From: Atriophallophorus winterbourni | Lineage: Eukaryota > Platyhelminthes > Trematoda > Plagiorchiida > Microphallidae | Assembly (NCBI GenBank): GCA_013407085.1 | Contig: JACCGJ010014174.1 | Location: forward strand, 1-64,000 | Reading direction: 5' to 3' | DNA: 64,000 nucleotides | Shown: positions 33,066 through 46,284 of the stretch, in pieces | Layout of the letters: every line of letters starts with the position of its first letter | How positions within the stretch are numbered: position 1 is the first letter of the stretch | Position numbers and translations under genes: made by a program | The notes under the pieces: model-generated | Told to the model about the DNA's origin: nothing | Seen by the model: the letters and a program-made list of their open reading frames with translations, nothing else | Database searches by the model: none

Positions 33066-36000
33066 GTTTAGATATTAGGCTGTTACCGCAAGTTTACAAC
33101 GACAACTCATTCTAAATTTTCTATTTAATAAGTTCAAGCAACACAAACCCGTTCATTGCAAGTAAACAGATAAAGGCGTATTACGTAGAATAGTTGCAGC
33201 TCTTCGAATGTATCATTCGAAGCTACTTGGAACAACATAGTTCTTCATATTTGAGATTTTCCTTACTTTTGCTTAGCGCCTTACAATAGATTATCTTTTT
33301 GAATCTACTTTGAATAATATAACGTGTTTTAACGATGTCATATATCTTAGGCTCACTTTCTCTAGAATCGCAAGATTCATTGTAGCTGTGGATTCTGTAT
33401 CTACGTTATAAATGCAAACAGCATCGTTGATGAAATTGTTCTGATGTAACCTAAAGCTTAAAAAGAAAAATCTACATAAATTTGCTTCGCCTCATGGTAG
33501 AGAAAACACAACTACCTTAAGGAAGGTGGAACATTTACGAAATTTGTACTTTTGTTTTTAATGAGCTATATAAAAGTACACTCCGTTTTTAAACATTCTT
33601 ACATAATTCGAAGAAGTAGCACATATTACAACTATAAAAGTACAGTTGCATTTCAAGAATAATTTTGCCTAACTATAGGAAGAAAATAATTATTGCAGCT
33701 ATAGTTTCTAGTTCTGGTATATATTTCTGAAATCGCCAACATTTTGAGGTTGACTGAAGCGCTTAAAAGGCTTTTGATATTTGATAAAGAACAAGTTGAG
33801 ACGATAATCACACAGATAGAAATCGCATCCTTGATAGCTGAGCTGATTACTTTGAAAGGCATTCTATTTAACAAAGAATACCAAAGCTTCACATCAAACC
33901 CAGTAATACATAAAAAATCAATCGCAATATGAAACTCATTTGTCTCTTATATTAGTCAGTTACCAAAACACGTTTTTAAGAAGCAACTCTCGGTGAACCT
34001 CAACGGTATATAGACTATCATGCCGCTTGCATGATACGTCATATACTGTCGAATGGTTTCCGGCTTAAAAAAGTTATTGTGTGCCTAGTTCTCGATACAA
34101 ATCTGGCGAATTCCTTGTAATGGGTCAACGACCTCAAGCAAATATTTTGATGTAAACTTTTGAGAAAATGACCCATCGTCCACATTCCAATCTTGAACAG
34201 GTACACGCATATCAACACACATTTCTTGGTTGCATAATTTTCATCAATATTTTGGTTCTTTTTTGATACAATTCACGGTCAAACGTTACACTGGACATGT
34301 AGCTATCTTGTACTATTTCCTGAATTATACATCGTTTAATCCACTGTTTCAAGGCTCACTGAACTTGATCTTACTGTCTCCACTTGATGACGACAAACAG
34401 ACAGAAACCGGTAGTGGTGTGTAAGGGATGGGGATGTGAGCACCACAATACATTATACATCGGTTGATTTTAATTTCAAAACAATCTAATTGTTGTGGTT
34501 TGCCTAATTTCAAATTATGCCAAAAAATGAACCATCTTGTAAATTTTTAGATACTGGCAAGAATGATTTGGTGTAGTAATCGAATTCACTATGGAGTCTC
34601 ATTAACAAAACAAGACAGCAAAATTGCAGAAAAGCATGGTTCTTATCCTTTGAAAAATCTTATTGGTATTAGCTCTAGTAAGTAATTCGCAGAATCTTGC
34701 TGAAATTGCTTCGTCTTTGGGAATAGAGCCAAGTTCAATTTTATCCATTATATTTTATTCATCATCATTCTTGTGTTTGCACGAACAAATAGTCGATGCA
34801 TAACAATCTGGGATTGCGCGACTCGCCTATTTTAGCTAATTAACCGCATTGATGGGTTCCTTAATAGTAACATTTTCATCGGGCGTAGAAACAATGGAAT
34901 TGTGATAATCTATCTGCTAAATAAGAGGGATAGTTTGTCCACTGAATCCAAATAATCATACTATACGCCCTATAGGGCACTGAAAAACGTAGATAAAGGA
35001 ACAAGTATATCTTGTGAGCAACTGTAAATTAAAGCTGGTACGACGAACCTGTTGACTCGCATGTGCTCACACATGGTTTTTTAACGAAATATCCGTATAC
35101 AATCGCTGTGATAAGATTAAAAAGAACATAATCGAACAATGATGATAATAACAAGCTGAGGAAACAGTGGATTTTTACGTATGTTCTACTGCTGACCCCA
35201 CAACAAGCAATTAGCCCACGGTTTCAAACTCTTGCCCTCAACACATGACAATTGCAACTTTAGAACGATTGAAAGGGAAACGGAATTAATTCGTTCAACA
35301 ACGTTCCCGGAATCGATACTTGATCTCCACGATACGTTTTACGAAGCTGATTAAATTGTGCTTTGACATTCTAAAGTCGTTGCCTACCTTTCTCGCTTCA
35401 ATGTGAACTAAACCCAAACTAGCTGTCCAAATGACATGGACAAACAGGTACAAACCAGGAGTGATGTTTAAGTGTAAGAATTTCACACCTTCTCGAATAA
35501 CGCTTTGCTATTGTTGTTATACAATGTGTCTTGTTATACAAACGATTTTTAATAGCTCAGAAAAAATACACCTGGTTGAAAACATATAAACCTCCACAAG
35601 TTGAATTCCTTTTAACTTAAATTAAAACATATTATAACCTTACATTGTTGTGATTCTTATACCCAGAGATATATGAAAAAAACGCCTATTACCTCATCGC
35701 ACATTATTGTGCAAATATTTAGCCCGCATCAAAATATGCTGCCATTTATTTATGTAAGAATATATTAAAGGCTTCACGTAGAGCTTTTCGCACAAGTAAA
35801 TCAATTAATTTCCATGGTAGCCGAATACAATTGTTTGCTCTAGGTGCATTTATTGAGGCATTCAACGCAAGCCGAATATGTTTGCAGTTTGCAATAAAGT
35901 GAAATGGTGTTGCCATGCCTGCGATTACGATGAAAAGGTTATATGACTTTCAATCATCTTGTATGTCAGCAAAAAGAGAGATAGCAATGCTTTATTTGTT

Positions 36001-37849
36001 ATTTGGTGCCTATAAGTACCTTAATTTGTATGAAAATCTGGTTTCGTTGACAACGAATTTTGTGATTGTTTATAATGACTTCATACATAGGCTCACAGTT
36101 AACTAAACAAAATGTTTGATTAAAATAGTACACATATAAGGCTGAGAAAAAACTAGTTCAGCGGTTAATTTCATTCTCCGTTTCCACATTTTAAAACTGT
36201 TTGCTTTGGTTCCGTCAAATTTCGCGCTTCAGAGAATGACGTTCTGACACACAATTTCAAGGAGTTCCATTTGCGGCATTATGAACCCGATCTGATTTAC
36301 GTAGTGTTTCGCTCACATCCCTAACAGAATAATACATTTGTGTTTTACACAAGACTTAAACACTTTGCCCCGAATCACCTTGTGAATCTGTATATGGACA
36401 CCCTGGATTTTTTGAAGAAATTTATTTCAAATTCATTTCAGAGTTGTTTTTTACGGTCTTACTGCGTTTCATTTTGCAATCCTTTGTTGGTTCGAGACAT
36501 GAATTATTCCTTGTCTTAGCGTGACTTGAATAACTTGCCATTTATAGCAAATTTTACCACAGTAACTTTTGCAAATATAATAGCTATAAAAAATATTCTA
36601 TTGCGATTATACATAATGAGTTCAAATACAAAATCACAAATTGATTTCTGGCCAAGCGCTCGAAGCGCATATATGAACAATACATTGCGTTGCTTACATC
36701 TCCCTCTACTTCTATAGTTTTATCTGATCGATTAGCGAACATACTGTAAGATTTGCCCAGGATCATATTTATTTTATATATAATAGATATAAATGTGGTG
36801 AGCAATTCAGGGTTTGCTAATTTATACATATTTCATATTTTGTCTTATGTGCGAATACTCGTAAAATCTGGAATAATAATCAATCATTCATAAAGTGCAC
36901 ACGCGAACACATAAAACGTTAAATTAAACTCTATTGAAAAATGTTATATAGGAAAAAAGCAATGAAAATAATTGCTCCCAATAAGAAGGTGTATTAGTAA
37001 GGCATTACTGAATAAAATTTGCTTATTCTACTACTCAATTGTTTTGGGATACGTTTAAGAAGACCAGATTACATAAAGCACATGGTTCATCACTGAAGAG
37101 TCTTAAAATGAATATCTGGGTATCTCACAAAGAGGATTAAATACATAAAAATAAATAGACTATGTTACATTTTAGTTCGGATGCTACCAAGCAACCTTCA
37201 TTCCGTTAGCCTTTTGTGGCAAATGCTTTTTAGTTTAATTCACGCACCGGGTTACAAATATGCTGATAACCTAGATATCGATTACTTCAATGAAAGCTGT
37301 GTATGCCTTGATCTCGAGCGTTTCTGAACTGAATGAAATTAAAAGCTGAAAAATGTGGATACTTTACATTGAATCTCAGAATAAATTCGAGCTGATCTTC
37401 TAAACGTTTCCGGCAAACGAAGTACAAATTTTTCAGCGAAAAAAAACGAAAATGGTTCGCGAGATGAATAGGTTCTAGTAGAAGCAAAGTCTCCGATTTT
37501 AAAAACAGAAAGAGAAATTCTCGTTGATGAATTTCGAGACAACCTAACATTTTACGTTAGTTACCTAATAACAACACTCCCTTCTCATGCCGCATTGCAT
37601 TATTTTTATCACCGCTAAGTGGAAATTTATTTATTTAACGAAGGCATTTGGTTACGTCAGCAAGGATAGTCTTTTCAAATTGACTGGTCTTATTGGCTAC
37701 CCTCCAAGACTTCTCAAAACTCGTTATTTCTTTTCGTCCTGTCATAAATTGTTTAGTCCATTTTAACGGTTGCCGCATTCAATATTCGCCACGGCGTCAA
37801 ACATTTGATGCGTTCTTGCCATTACGCTATTCTATGTAATGCTTCGGAA
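33066..37849. other. Gene-poor AT-rich spacer
   Basis: Nothing with supported coding or RNA structure on either strand. Confidence 0.5.
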
Positions 37850-38900
37850 TCACGCTTTTAGAACGAGAACAGAAGGTATTCATCTAGGCACGCGCAATAA
37901 TGACAGGATTTTCAACCTGTACCGGTCGAGATTATAAACCAAGGTATGGGATGTGCCTATCCGGGACCTGTTGTTTGCCTACACCGCAGTCATTGTTACT
38001 TAATCTCAAGCACACCTACAATAGACTGTTTTTCATTTGACATGCGAAGAAATTGGGCGAACAATCAGTATGGTCAATGAACAAAATTCCAGATCAAGAG
38101 ACTTTATCGTCTCCAATGATCATTGTTGAAAACTGTCAGCTTGAACCAATACATCCTTTCACATATTGAGGCTAAAATATTGCGAAAAACCTCTCGCTAG
38201 ATATGGAGATCGATGAGCGGATTGTAAGGGCAGCTGCCATTTTGTCACGATTGAATTCTCGTGTCTGCCGCAACCTTAAGTTGACTATAAAGACAAAATG
38301 ATTATATAAAGTGCTTTCGTACCAAATGCTTTACTGTACAACATGAACGGAAGCTAAACGCCTTCTGTTTAAGAGGCATCCGCCGTATCTTAAACATAAA
38401 GTGGGTGGACAAATTAAGCAATGATGAAGTGTTCTATAAAGCTGGTCTGTTTAGCAATTTTACCGAATTAAGTCAACGCCGCGTACGCTGGCTGGGTCAT
38501 GTGTACATAATTAAAAATGGTCGTATTTGAAAAGATCTACTCTGTGGTGAGTTGAAATCAGAAATTTGACGATTGGGCAGACAGCACTTGCGGTACAAAG
38601 ACGTTTTCAAAAGAAATATGAAAGGTCTTAACATTGACTCTAAAAGTTAGGAAAAAGCTTCGTCTGCAATCTGCAGAAGCGCGGATACTGTTGTCGGCTG
38701 ATATCATCGTAGATCACGCCGTCAGCGTACAACTGCCGCTGATCGTCTGAGTACTGCATGTAGCTGTGAGCGCTGTGGTAGAGATTGTTTCTCCCTAATC
38801 GGAATTTGTATCATTCTAAAAACTGTGTAGCGTGAAGAATTTAAGCGCTTGTTATGTACAACCATGTTCGGCATCGACCGAAAGAAGCTAACCACAATTA
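37850..38900 (+). mobile_element. Non-LTR retrotransposon relic with C-terminal zinc-finger region
   Basis: Decayed plus-strand ORF2: a palm remnant near 37960 (IRDLLFAYT, where FADD would be expected), then RIVRAAAILSRLNSRV, RRVRWLGHV near 38480 and a final Cys-rich part ACSCERCGRDCFSLIG near 38750. The RWLGHV-to-C2H2-like ending recurs at 58025-58490 (plus) and 50640-51540 (minus), so these are three copies of one family. The clade is uncertain. Not able to encode protein. Confidence 0.7.
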
Positions 38901-39250
38901 AGTGCAAACCTTACAAATATTTTTCTAATTTCGTTATCATTAACCATTTGATTGGGATACTCACTATCATTTCATGAGTATTTTATTGAATATTTGGGGT
39001 TCTATTCCCCGAATATATACTCCATTTGTTGTACTGGTCTGTTTGCTAACATCTATTTGAAACAGTAAGCTTATTATTCGTGCGACTTACCCATATTTTC
39101 CCGCGCTTCCTTATTTGGTAAGTTAAGACTCATCTGCTCCCCGTTGGCATTAATTTCTATCTCTCATCAGCGCTTCATAATTGTTGTTCATCATATTTCA
39201 TATGAAACTACGTAAAAGAAATTTCCAAAATAAACTATTTTCAATTACAG

Positions 39251-39410
39251 TTGTGTCGGAACAACCAACGTCTTCGGTTGGGAAGACAAAACTAGGACCA
39301 GAGCCACAAATGCATGTTTGCAGCATCTGCTTAAACAAGGTCCTCACAACGGTGCACTATGTGAACGGCACTGCAACCTGGCTTGCGTGTACAGGCATTG
39401 CGTTAATAGG
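39251..39410 (+). CDS. LITAF-domain protein, internal exon
   Basis: The acceptor TCAATTACAG ends at 39250 and the donor GG|GTGAGT starts at 39411. The exon encodes LGPEPQMHVCSICLNKV and VNGTATWLACTGIALIG: the first CxxC zinc knuckle and the start of the hydrophobic segment of a LITAF (SIMPLE-like) domain. LITAF proteins are monotopic membrane proteins of late endosomes and lysosomes; the zinc-linked hairpin inserts into the cytosolic leaflet. The exon starts after the first base of a codon and ends two bases into a Gly codon; the exon at 42207 completes it exactly. An upstream exon with the start codon and N-terminal Pro-rich part must exist, but I did not find it. Confidence 0.8.
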
Positions 39411-42206
39411 GTGAGTTTTATTGGATGAACGCTTTTGCCATAAAATCCAAGTTTAATATTGCTAGCCATTATTCATAACATATTGTGTTGTATTTAATAC
39501 TTATCATATTAGAAATGGGTATTCAAAATTTCCTGGGGAGTTGAAAATCAGAAAGCCAAACTTTGTGTAGACCACCCATGATGTAAATGTCATTAATTAA
39601 ATATCAAAGTTGCTGCACTGGCTTATCGTGTTGTGAAAAACTTGCCTTAGAGCTTGCATTTTAGGGTCATGGTGTGAAGCGTAATCTTCAAGTTGAGAAA
39701 GTCCGGTACAACTTTTGACCTATGAACGTAGCGCACCACAAAACCATGCTACAAGCACGGTCGATTAACATTCACAAATTTAACTAATATCGTACCAACG
39801 TTAACCATTATGATTGGTCAAGTGTGGTGGATCGACCTCACGCTTGTTCTGATACGTGTCATATTCTGGAATCAATTCAAATCCGTGCCGATTGTCCTTC
39901 TTTTTAACTTGTCTGGGTAAGGACACCATTCAAACATCGTAATTCCATCGTAATTCAAGGTAGTTCAAGGTAAATAAGGGTGTTCAATGGTCTAAAAAGC
40001 ACCAAGCTTAACAATAATCATAAAATGGTGACTAGTAAAATGCAAGCGTATAAAAATGTCTTAAACATTTAGATTGAACAATATACAAATAATCGGGAAC
40101 GAGTAATTTATATATAAAAACGTCTACTTCGTTTAAAAAACTCTCTGCAATTATTGATTGAGTAACGATAGAAGGTGAACTCTTTCAATTGAGGCAGACA
40201 GGAACAGAATAAAAATACCTTCCACAGTTTTAACAGGAATGGGGTACCACAACGTATCTCTTTGTGTGAAGAGTTCCTGTAAGGGATAGTTTTCAGTACG
40301 AAATATTTTGTAAAGTAGGATATGGTCTCCACTGATTTGCATAACTTATCGCTCTGAACAATGCAGGTGAGATCGTTAGGGTCTACTAAGCTCAAGTGGT
40401 CCGAAATGCTCTATGGCGACCAATGAATATTTGTTTCAAAAAATAACACTTTTCTAGTGCAACGCAATCTATCATTTAGTATGCGAAGAATCTGGTCTCA
40501 AAAATCTATCTAATTGAACCTATATGTGTATTACCAGTAAACAGGTCATAATATCTCCATTTTCTATCTGGAATAGTTATGAAAACTTCTGATTGTATGC
40601 TATTGAAAACAAACCAACGCTGATTCCGTGTCTCGGTTAAATACAAATTCCATTTAAAACACGAAAATGCAATATGCTCACACCCGGGCAAGAATGATCA
40701 TTGGACATATCGATTCAGGAGATGAAGCTTGGCATGGAGCTCCGTGTATAATACCTCGGATTATGGATAAATGGAAAGCAGAGGAGCACAGTTCATTTCC
40801 AGAATATTTATGGACAGGAGAAAAGAATGCTGGGCACCTTTTGGGGCATAGTGGGGCTGTTCTGGTCAATAGCTCACCTACGTCCGACAACGAAGTATGC
40901 GTTAAAGGTCAACACACCAAGCCACGGAAAGATATTACCCTATTCGAATAAATTTATCAAAGGGCAATAGAGCTTTTGATGGGTCTTTTCAATATTCCGT
41001 ATGTGTGTCTATGTGATTTTACCTAAAGCAGTGATCTTATTTTTACCTATAAAGTTGTATCTACACTTAGTTAATGAAGGTGGAGAGAAAGTGATACGCA
41101 GACAAACCCTATTCCTCTACATCACAAGTTCACGTATTAATTGACAGCGCCATTTATTCGCAGTGTATTTTTTGGAATTTCGTACGTCAACTTGTGGTGG
41201 ACTCTCGGTGCGCAGCAACTTTTACACCAAAACTTGATCAACATATATGCACAATGACGTTAGTTGTGTGACACACGTTTGATAAACTCGTTGAATATGA
41301 ATTGGATATTTACACTTTCATTCATACCGTGATCCTGTGGTGCTCTAAAGCGCTCGCTATGTTATGTAACCTACATTACAGACAGCATATTTCACTAATT
41401 TGCCGAAAACGAATTTTACTAATATTACCCTCTCGTAGTATATTCGGTTTTTCTCATAACATAATTAAAACGGTATGCAGTTGTAGTGGGAGTCAGGTTA
41501 GTCCTTGCACAAATCTAAATCTCAACAAACATACTTAAAAACCAAATTGAAGATCATCATAGGTTTTTTCCATATTCTTCCATCTGTTAAATGAATCCGA
41601 AATCACAATTAATTAAAGGTATGAAATGTTGCTTGGACAAAAACTATATCAGTTAAATGAGAAATATTTCGGTTATTGATGAACAGCGTACACAAATTTT
41701 TCATTAAAGACAAACTGCTCTACCACAAACGAATATTTGGCATGATGGACTTCGAACCCTAATTTGGCTATCATTTAATTAAGGATCAAGATAAGATTAA
41801 ACCCCGTGTTGCATCCGTGAACACGTCAGCTGGGACAACATAAACTACAGAAACCATCTAGGCGTTGGTCATTTTTCATTCATCGGTCCTCAGTCTAAGA
41901 AAATGAAATCCAGAGACCAATTTAGTCCATTTTCATTGTAGGCTAAATATAGCAGCCAACTTAAGACCAACAAACCGGTCTTTCATTCGAAATCTACCGT
42001 TTTTGGGTTTCCATTGGAGTTTGGGGTATATGACAACCTGGTTTAACGCCCATGGTTGATTTACAAAATATATCGAATTTAAACGATTTTATCACATGTT
42101 AATCTGTAAGTTAACGCGTTCAACATTTTACCAAATCATGATATTCCCCAGCGTTGTATCTGTCATTTAATTCTTTTGATGTGATTAACGTCCTTTTGTT
42201 TCGCAG
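39411..42206 (+). other. Intron of the LITAF-domain gene
   Basis: 2,796 bp, GTGAGT at the 5' end and TTTTGTTTCGCAG at the 3' end. It contains a minus-strand CR1-like fragment (39950-40400) and a 94-codon frame at 40667-40951 without recognisable domains. Confidence 0.75.
39950..40400 (-). mobile_element. CR1-like 3' fragment inside the LITAF intron
   Basis: The minus-strand 3' end shows GCTTTTTAGACCATTGAACA, then CTTGAACTACCTTGAATTAC. Decayed ORF2 C-terminal sequence lies to the right, parallel to 30662-31095. Confidence 0.65.
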
Positions 42207-42315
42207 TGGAGTGCTTGGATGCTGTTTGATTCCTTTCTTCGTCAACACATGCAAGGATGCTCGGCATGAGTGTCCGGTGTGTCAAAATTTCCTCGGTACT
42301 TGCAAACGCCTCTGA
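42207..42315 (+). CDS. LITAF-domain protein, terminal exon
   Basis: After the acceptor ...TTTCGCAG the frame reads GVLGCCLIPFFVNTCKDARH and then ECPVCQNFLGTCKRL with a TGA at 42313-42315. It supplies the rest of the hydrophobic segment and the second CxxC knuckle (HECPVC), the usual C-terminal end of LITAF domains. Joined to the exon ending at 39410, the reading frame and the domain are continuous. The two exons encode about 89 residues. Confidence 0.8.
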
Positions 42316-45271
42316 TCGTCGATCGCCAATAGATAACATCCGAAAAAATGCGCTCACCCAATTCCTGTATTGGGCTGATCTTCATCAAGACTATTTTCTG
42401 TAAAAGCATTCATCAATGAGTTGTGGCTCATTTTTTTCGGATCACAATCTTCCTCATATTCATTTTTTTATTTTTACACAACTGGATGTGTAATGGGGCT
42501 TATAAAGCAATAAATAATAATAATAAAGATAATAATATATTCATAGAACATTATCGGCTACAGTTTCAAATGGGCACGTTGAGGAGCTATTTTCGATTGA
42601 TGTTTTCTTTGTATGCACATCATGTGCGTACTTTTTCTACTTTTGTTTTAACGTTCTTCATTCGCATCCGGTAACGTTTCTCGCGAGCTATACTTCCTTG
42701 TTCGAATGATATCGGCATGACAGGTTATATTTCCATTCTACAAATGCCCATTGTTACTTTGAGTTATGAGATGAAAAGCACATATTAGTAACTATGATTA
42801 TTTGTTACTCGATAAGTCACACATAGAATAATTGGCTGTATAATTTTTCATTCCAGCATGGATTTTCATGTGGATTTTCATGCATAGTATGATGTCAGAT
42901 TCATTTTCTTCGGTAAGCATTATATAGAGTTATTTCTGGATTTTAATCCAAAACCATCCGGCATAATCGAAACTGCAATGGTAATTATGCATGTGAATTC
43001 TATATGAATCAACTGCAATTGAAACTATTCCGGGGCTTCAGTCTCAGCAGAATTTTTCAATCAATTCATTTCTAAACTGACTAGTAAGGTGCTAATTTTG
43101 CGTAACTCATTTAAATTAATATTGTTAAGTATACGAAAAAAGTCAAATTCTGAAATGCATTTTGTCTTCCAGTAAACTATTAGAACGTATAACCCTTAAT
43201 AGACAAATTGAAATCACCGGCTTTGCCCAAAATGTGCATTAACAGCCAAAACTCATATACTTTACTACAGAACCAAGTGGTTTATTGATTTATCTACATG
43301 AAACGGCGAAAGCTGTGGTCACTCTTTCGAATTATAAACAGGTCATGGTTACCAAATGCCAGACCCTAAACTGTGAACCATAATATTTTAAATCAATCAC
43401 AGTCATCCCGAGTTCAACACTGAACCGAGAGTTTGCGTTATTCACAGTCTCCATAGTAAAATTCTGCGAACGTCAACAGATGGTTCCCAAATATTAGATC
43501 AGAATAACAAGAATAATATCTGTGAGCAGGAAATATGGTAAACATGATAAGATTTAAATGTTAAATATGGTTTAAATAACAAAGCTAAAAACGTATTCAG
43601 AAACAGAATCACAAGACGATTGCCGGTAAACGACAGAGTCGCTTATAAACGACGAAGTTTTCTTTGTAAAGCTCGAAAAACGGGTAGCAACAAAACATGA
43701 GCCTGACTTTCGGCTGTGTTGAACTCTTTCTTTGTATTTTGTGGCTACTCATTAGTACGAAGACCTACAAAATATTCACAAATTGATAATCATGGTCCAA
43801 ATTGGAAGCACTGGACTCGAGTTTCACTTTTATTTGAGCTCATAATCTGTGCTTCGGATCGCACTCGAAGCCCGGACCATCACCAGTGTAGTCCGACAAA
43901 CAATTCTCGCTGTCTTCACCGGCTGACGGCAAACCGCTAGCAAATAGTTTCGATGTGTGAGTTGATATGCGAAACACAACGCCTTAGTATCTTCATTATC
44001 GTTTTGATTGCTACACAAAGAATCGTTTTTAAACCTATTTTAATTCAATTATACTTAGGTTAATAAATAATATTATTGGACAAATAGCGACTTCGATCAC
44101 CACATTTTCTGTGTTTATAATGCTACAAACTTTATTCTGTCCCTCTCAAGAAAACATTATCACGAATATAGCTAAATTCAACCCAGGGTAAATTTAAGGA
44201 ATACTTCGTGGCAATTAGTCATACTAGCACACAGTGTGGGCGGCGAATTTAATCATTATAATTTTGAGTAAACTTTGTCCAGATCGCTTCGACCACCATC
44301 CAAATATTTAGAAAGAGAGTGAAAATAGTCTCGCTAGATTTTTGTAGACCATATAGAAATCTCGTCGAAAAATTTATAAAAAAATGTAGATTGAAGTTAT
44401 TCTAGTTAGGTGTTTAACTGCGCATCGTACAGCTTTCTTCATTAGAATAAAATTAAAATGGGTCCTAATGTGATTCATTCTGTCCGCATCTTTGTGATGT
44501 GCAAATGAACATCACTTGAAGAATTTTTGAGATGAAAATAATGCCAAATTCCAACTGACAATTATGGAGTCATTTTTATTCTTAGAATGTTTGCTTAAAG
44601 TCGTTGCCACTGCAAAATAGGTTAAATTACTTTGATGCAACGGATAAAGTAGATTAATAATTTGCAACTGATGATTTTCATCGAATTTTACTAATTTTCA
44701 GGAGCATGTTTTGGTGGTGGTGAAATTGAGCATATTCGTTTGTTCACTTCAAACGCTTCCTGCTCGTTCAGTGCCTGGATAGAATTCTTTATTTGTGAAA
44801 ACTGCTCTTCCAATTGCGACAAGCTACGCTATATTATATAAGGCTCTTTTAATACGATGGCCATTGATATGGGAATTTCTACAGCTATTGCAGAAATAGC
44901 AAACGGATGGATAGTTATCATAAACAAAAATTTTACACTCATCAGTCAGTCTCATCACAAGTCAAGATCACGAGTAATCCACAAAAATGTACATTTAACC
45001 GAAACACAGTCACTACCGGATCCAAGACCTCGGCGCAAAGGTCACGTTGATTCCGTGTTACAGTCGTGTGAATAATCCTCGCAGTCACAGCTCGATCGAT
45101 CGATTTCTTTGTCTGTGTTTGGATCTCGTGAGGCCGTCGTGCATGTTTGTAGACTGCATTGGGCTGACCACCTAAGCAGTGGGTGTTTGGTTGACTGGTC
45201 GATGTGGCGACGTTCAAACTCGTAAATTCTTCACGGAATTTGAAAATATTCGAGACCATTCGGGAGTCCAT
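42316..45271. other. Gene-poor spacer
   Basis: AT-rich, no recognisable genes or structured repeats. The 74-codon frame at 43716-43940 has no domain I can name. Confidence 0.45.
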
Positions 45272-45440
45272 AATCATGAAAATAAGGTTTGCAATGAATC
45301 GGTTATAGCAAGTTTTTGGTAACGTTGCGCTTCTGAACACAGAACCTTCGTCAGACCAAGGGTGTCGGTACGAACAGTGTTCAGGTTTAAATGGCATTTT
45401 CTTGACCAATCCTGATTTCTTTAAGCTAGACAGGGGAGAT
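45272..45440 (+). mobile_element. Penelope-like element fragment, plus strand
   Basis: Nearly the reverse complement of 46004-46168, by eye over 90% identical along about 150 bp. It encodes the same protein stretch (SSDQGCRYEQCSGLNGIFLT) with one stop. It faces the minus-strand copy, so the two make an inverted repeat. Confidence 0.75.
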
Positions 45441-45607
45441 CAAGATAATTGATCATCCCTGAGTTGTTTATTAAGTGTACAGGTGTGAACAGCGTCTGAT
45501 GACACTGCTTACGTAATCATGTGCACATTAGGTGTTATGTTCGTTAATCCTCATCCGCTGCAGAACCGAACGCCAGATTGTTGAGATATCCGTCCCATCC
45601 ACCTTGT

Positions 45608-46147
45608 TCACCACATTGCCTTAGCATTTGTTATGTCAACAGCCTCGGCGTGAAGTCTTTCCCTATAAGATTTCACACCCTGTCTTATCACTTTCACGTT
45701 AATAAGATCTAGGCTGCGTCCAGTGTCTAGCACGTGTTCAGCTAGGGCAGAATCCCGAATCAGTGATTGAAATTCACTGGTATAGTGGGGTTGCTTTCCC
45801 ACTCGTTTCCTGTGTTCGTTTACCCTAGGGTAAAGTTCTCTAGACGTTTGCCCAATGTATACACCCGCGCAACCCTTGCATTTGATTTTGTAGATGCAGT
45901 TTGTCGCACAACATAAAAGAGCCTTATCTTTAGGATGCATTAATACGGAGCGGAGAGTTCTACCTCTCTTATATGTTACTATATTACCTGCGTTATATTG
46001 ATCTACCCTGTCTAGCTTAGAGAAATCAGGATTGGTCAAGAAAATGTCATTTAAACCAGAACAGTGTTCGTACTGACACCCTTGGTCTGACGAATCTTCT
46101 GTGTTCACAAGCGAAACGTTACCAAAAACTTGCGATAACCGATTCAT
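45608..46147 (-). pseudogene. Penelope-like element: GIY-YIG endonuclease domain
   Basis: 179-codon open frame, probably the 3' part of a larger reverse transcriptase-endonuclease ORF. The Cys-rich box CCATNCIYKIKCKGC (residues 79-93) is followed by VYIGQTSRELYPRVNEHRK (97-114), then AEH (136-138) and E168. This is the GIY-YIG endonuclease of Penelope-like elements with its Cys/His linker; Tyr86, Tyr97, Arg108 and Glu168 are in the expected places. The ATG at 46147 is internal to the original ORF. No reverse transcriptase is seen to its right, so the element is 5' truncated near 46170. Confidence 0.85.
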
Positions 46148-46284
46148 TGCAAACTTTATTTTCTTAATTTCTTCATTTAGTACATAATAAAATGATAAAA
46201 AATGACTTTGTAAACGAGAGGTATGATGGAATCAATAAGGGCTAACTGGAAAGCAAATCATAGGAATCTCCCGATGGATGTCGG

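Noticed and set aside
39165..39190. CTGATGA on the minus strand near 39171 as another hammerhead
   Set aside because: The following GAAA is present but stem II does not pair and no stem III or cleavage triplet fits.
40667..40951. 94-codon frame in the LITAF intron
   Set aside because: Protein-like in composition but no recognised family, no splice context and no conservation evidence; it could be a decayed fragment.
44940..44960. CTGATGA/ACTCATCAG at 44940 as another hammerhead
   Set aside because: No GAAA core element or paired stem II follows.
44942..45409. 155-codon minus-strand frame
   Set aside because: It overlaps antisense the plus-strand Penelope-like fragment, and its sequence shows no domain.
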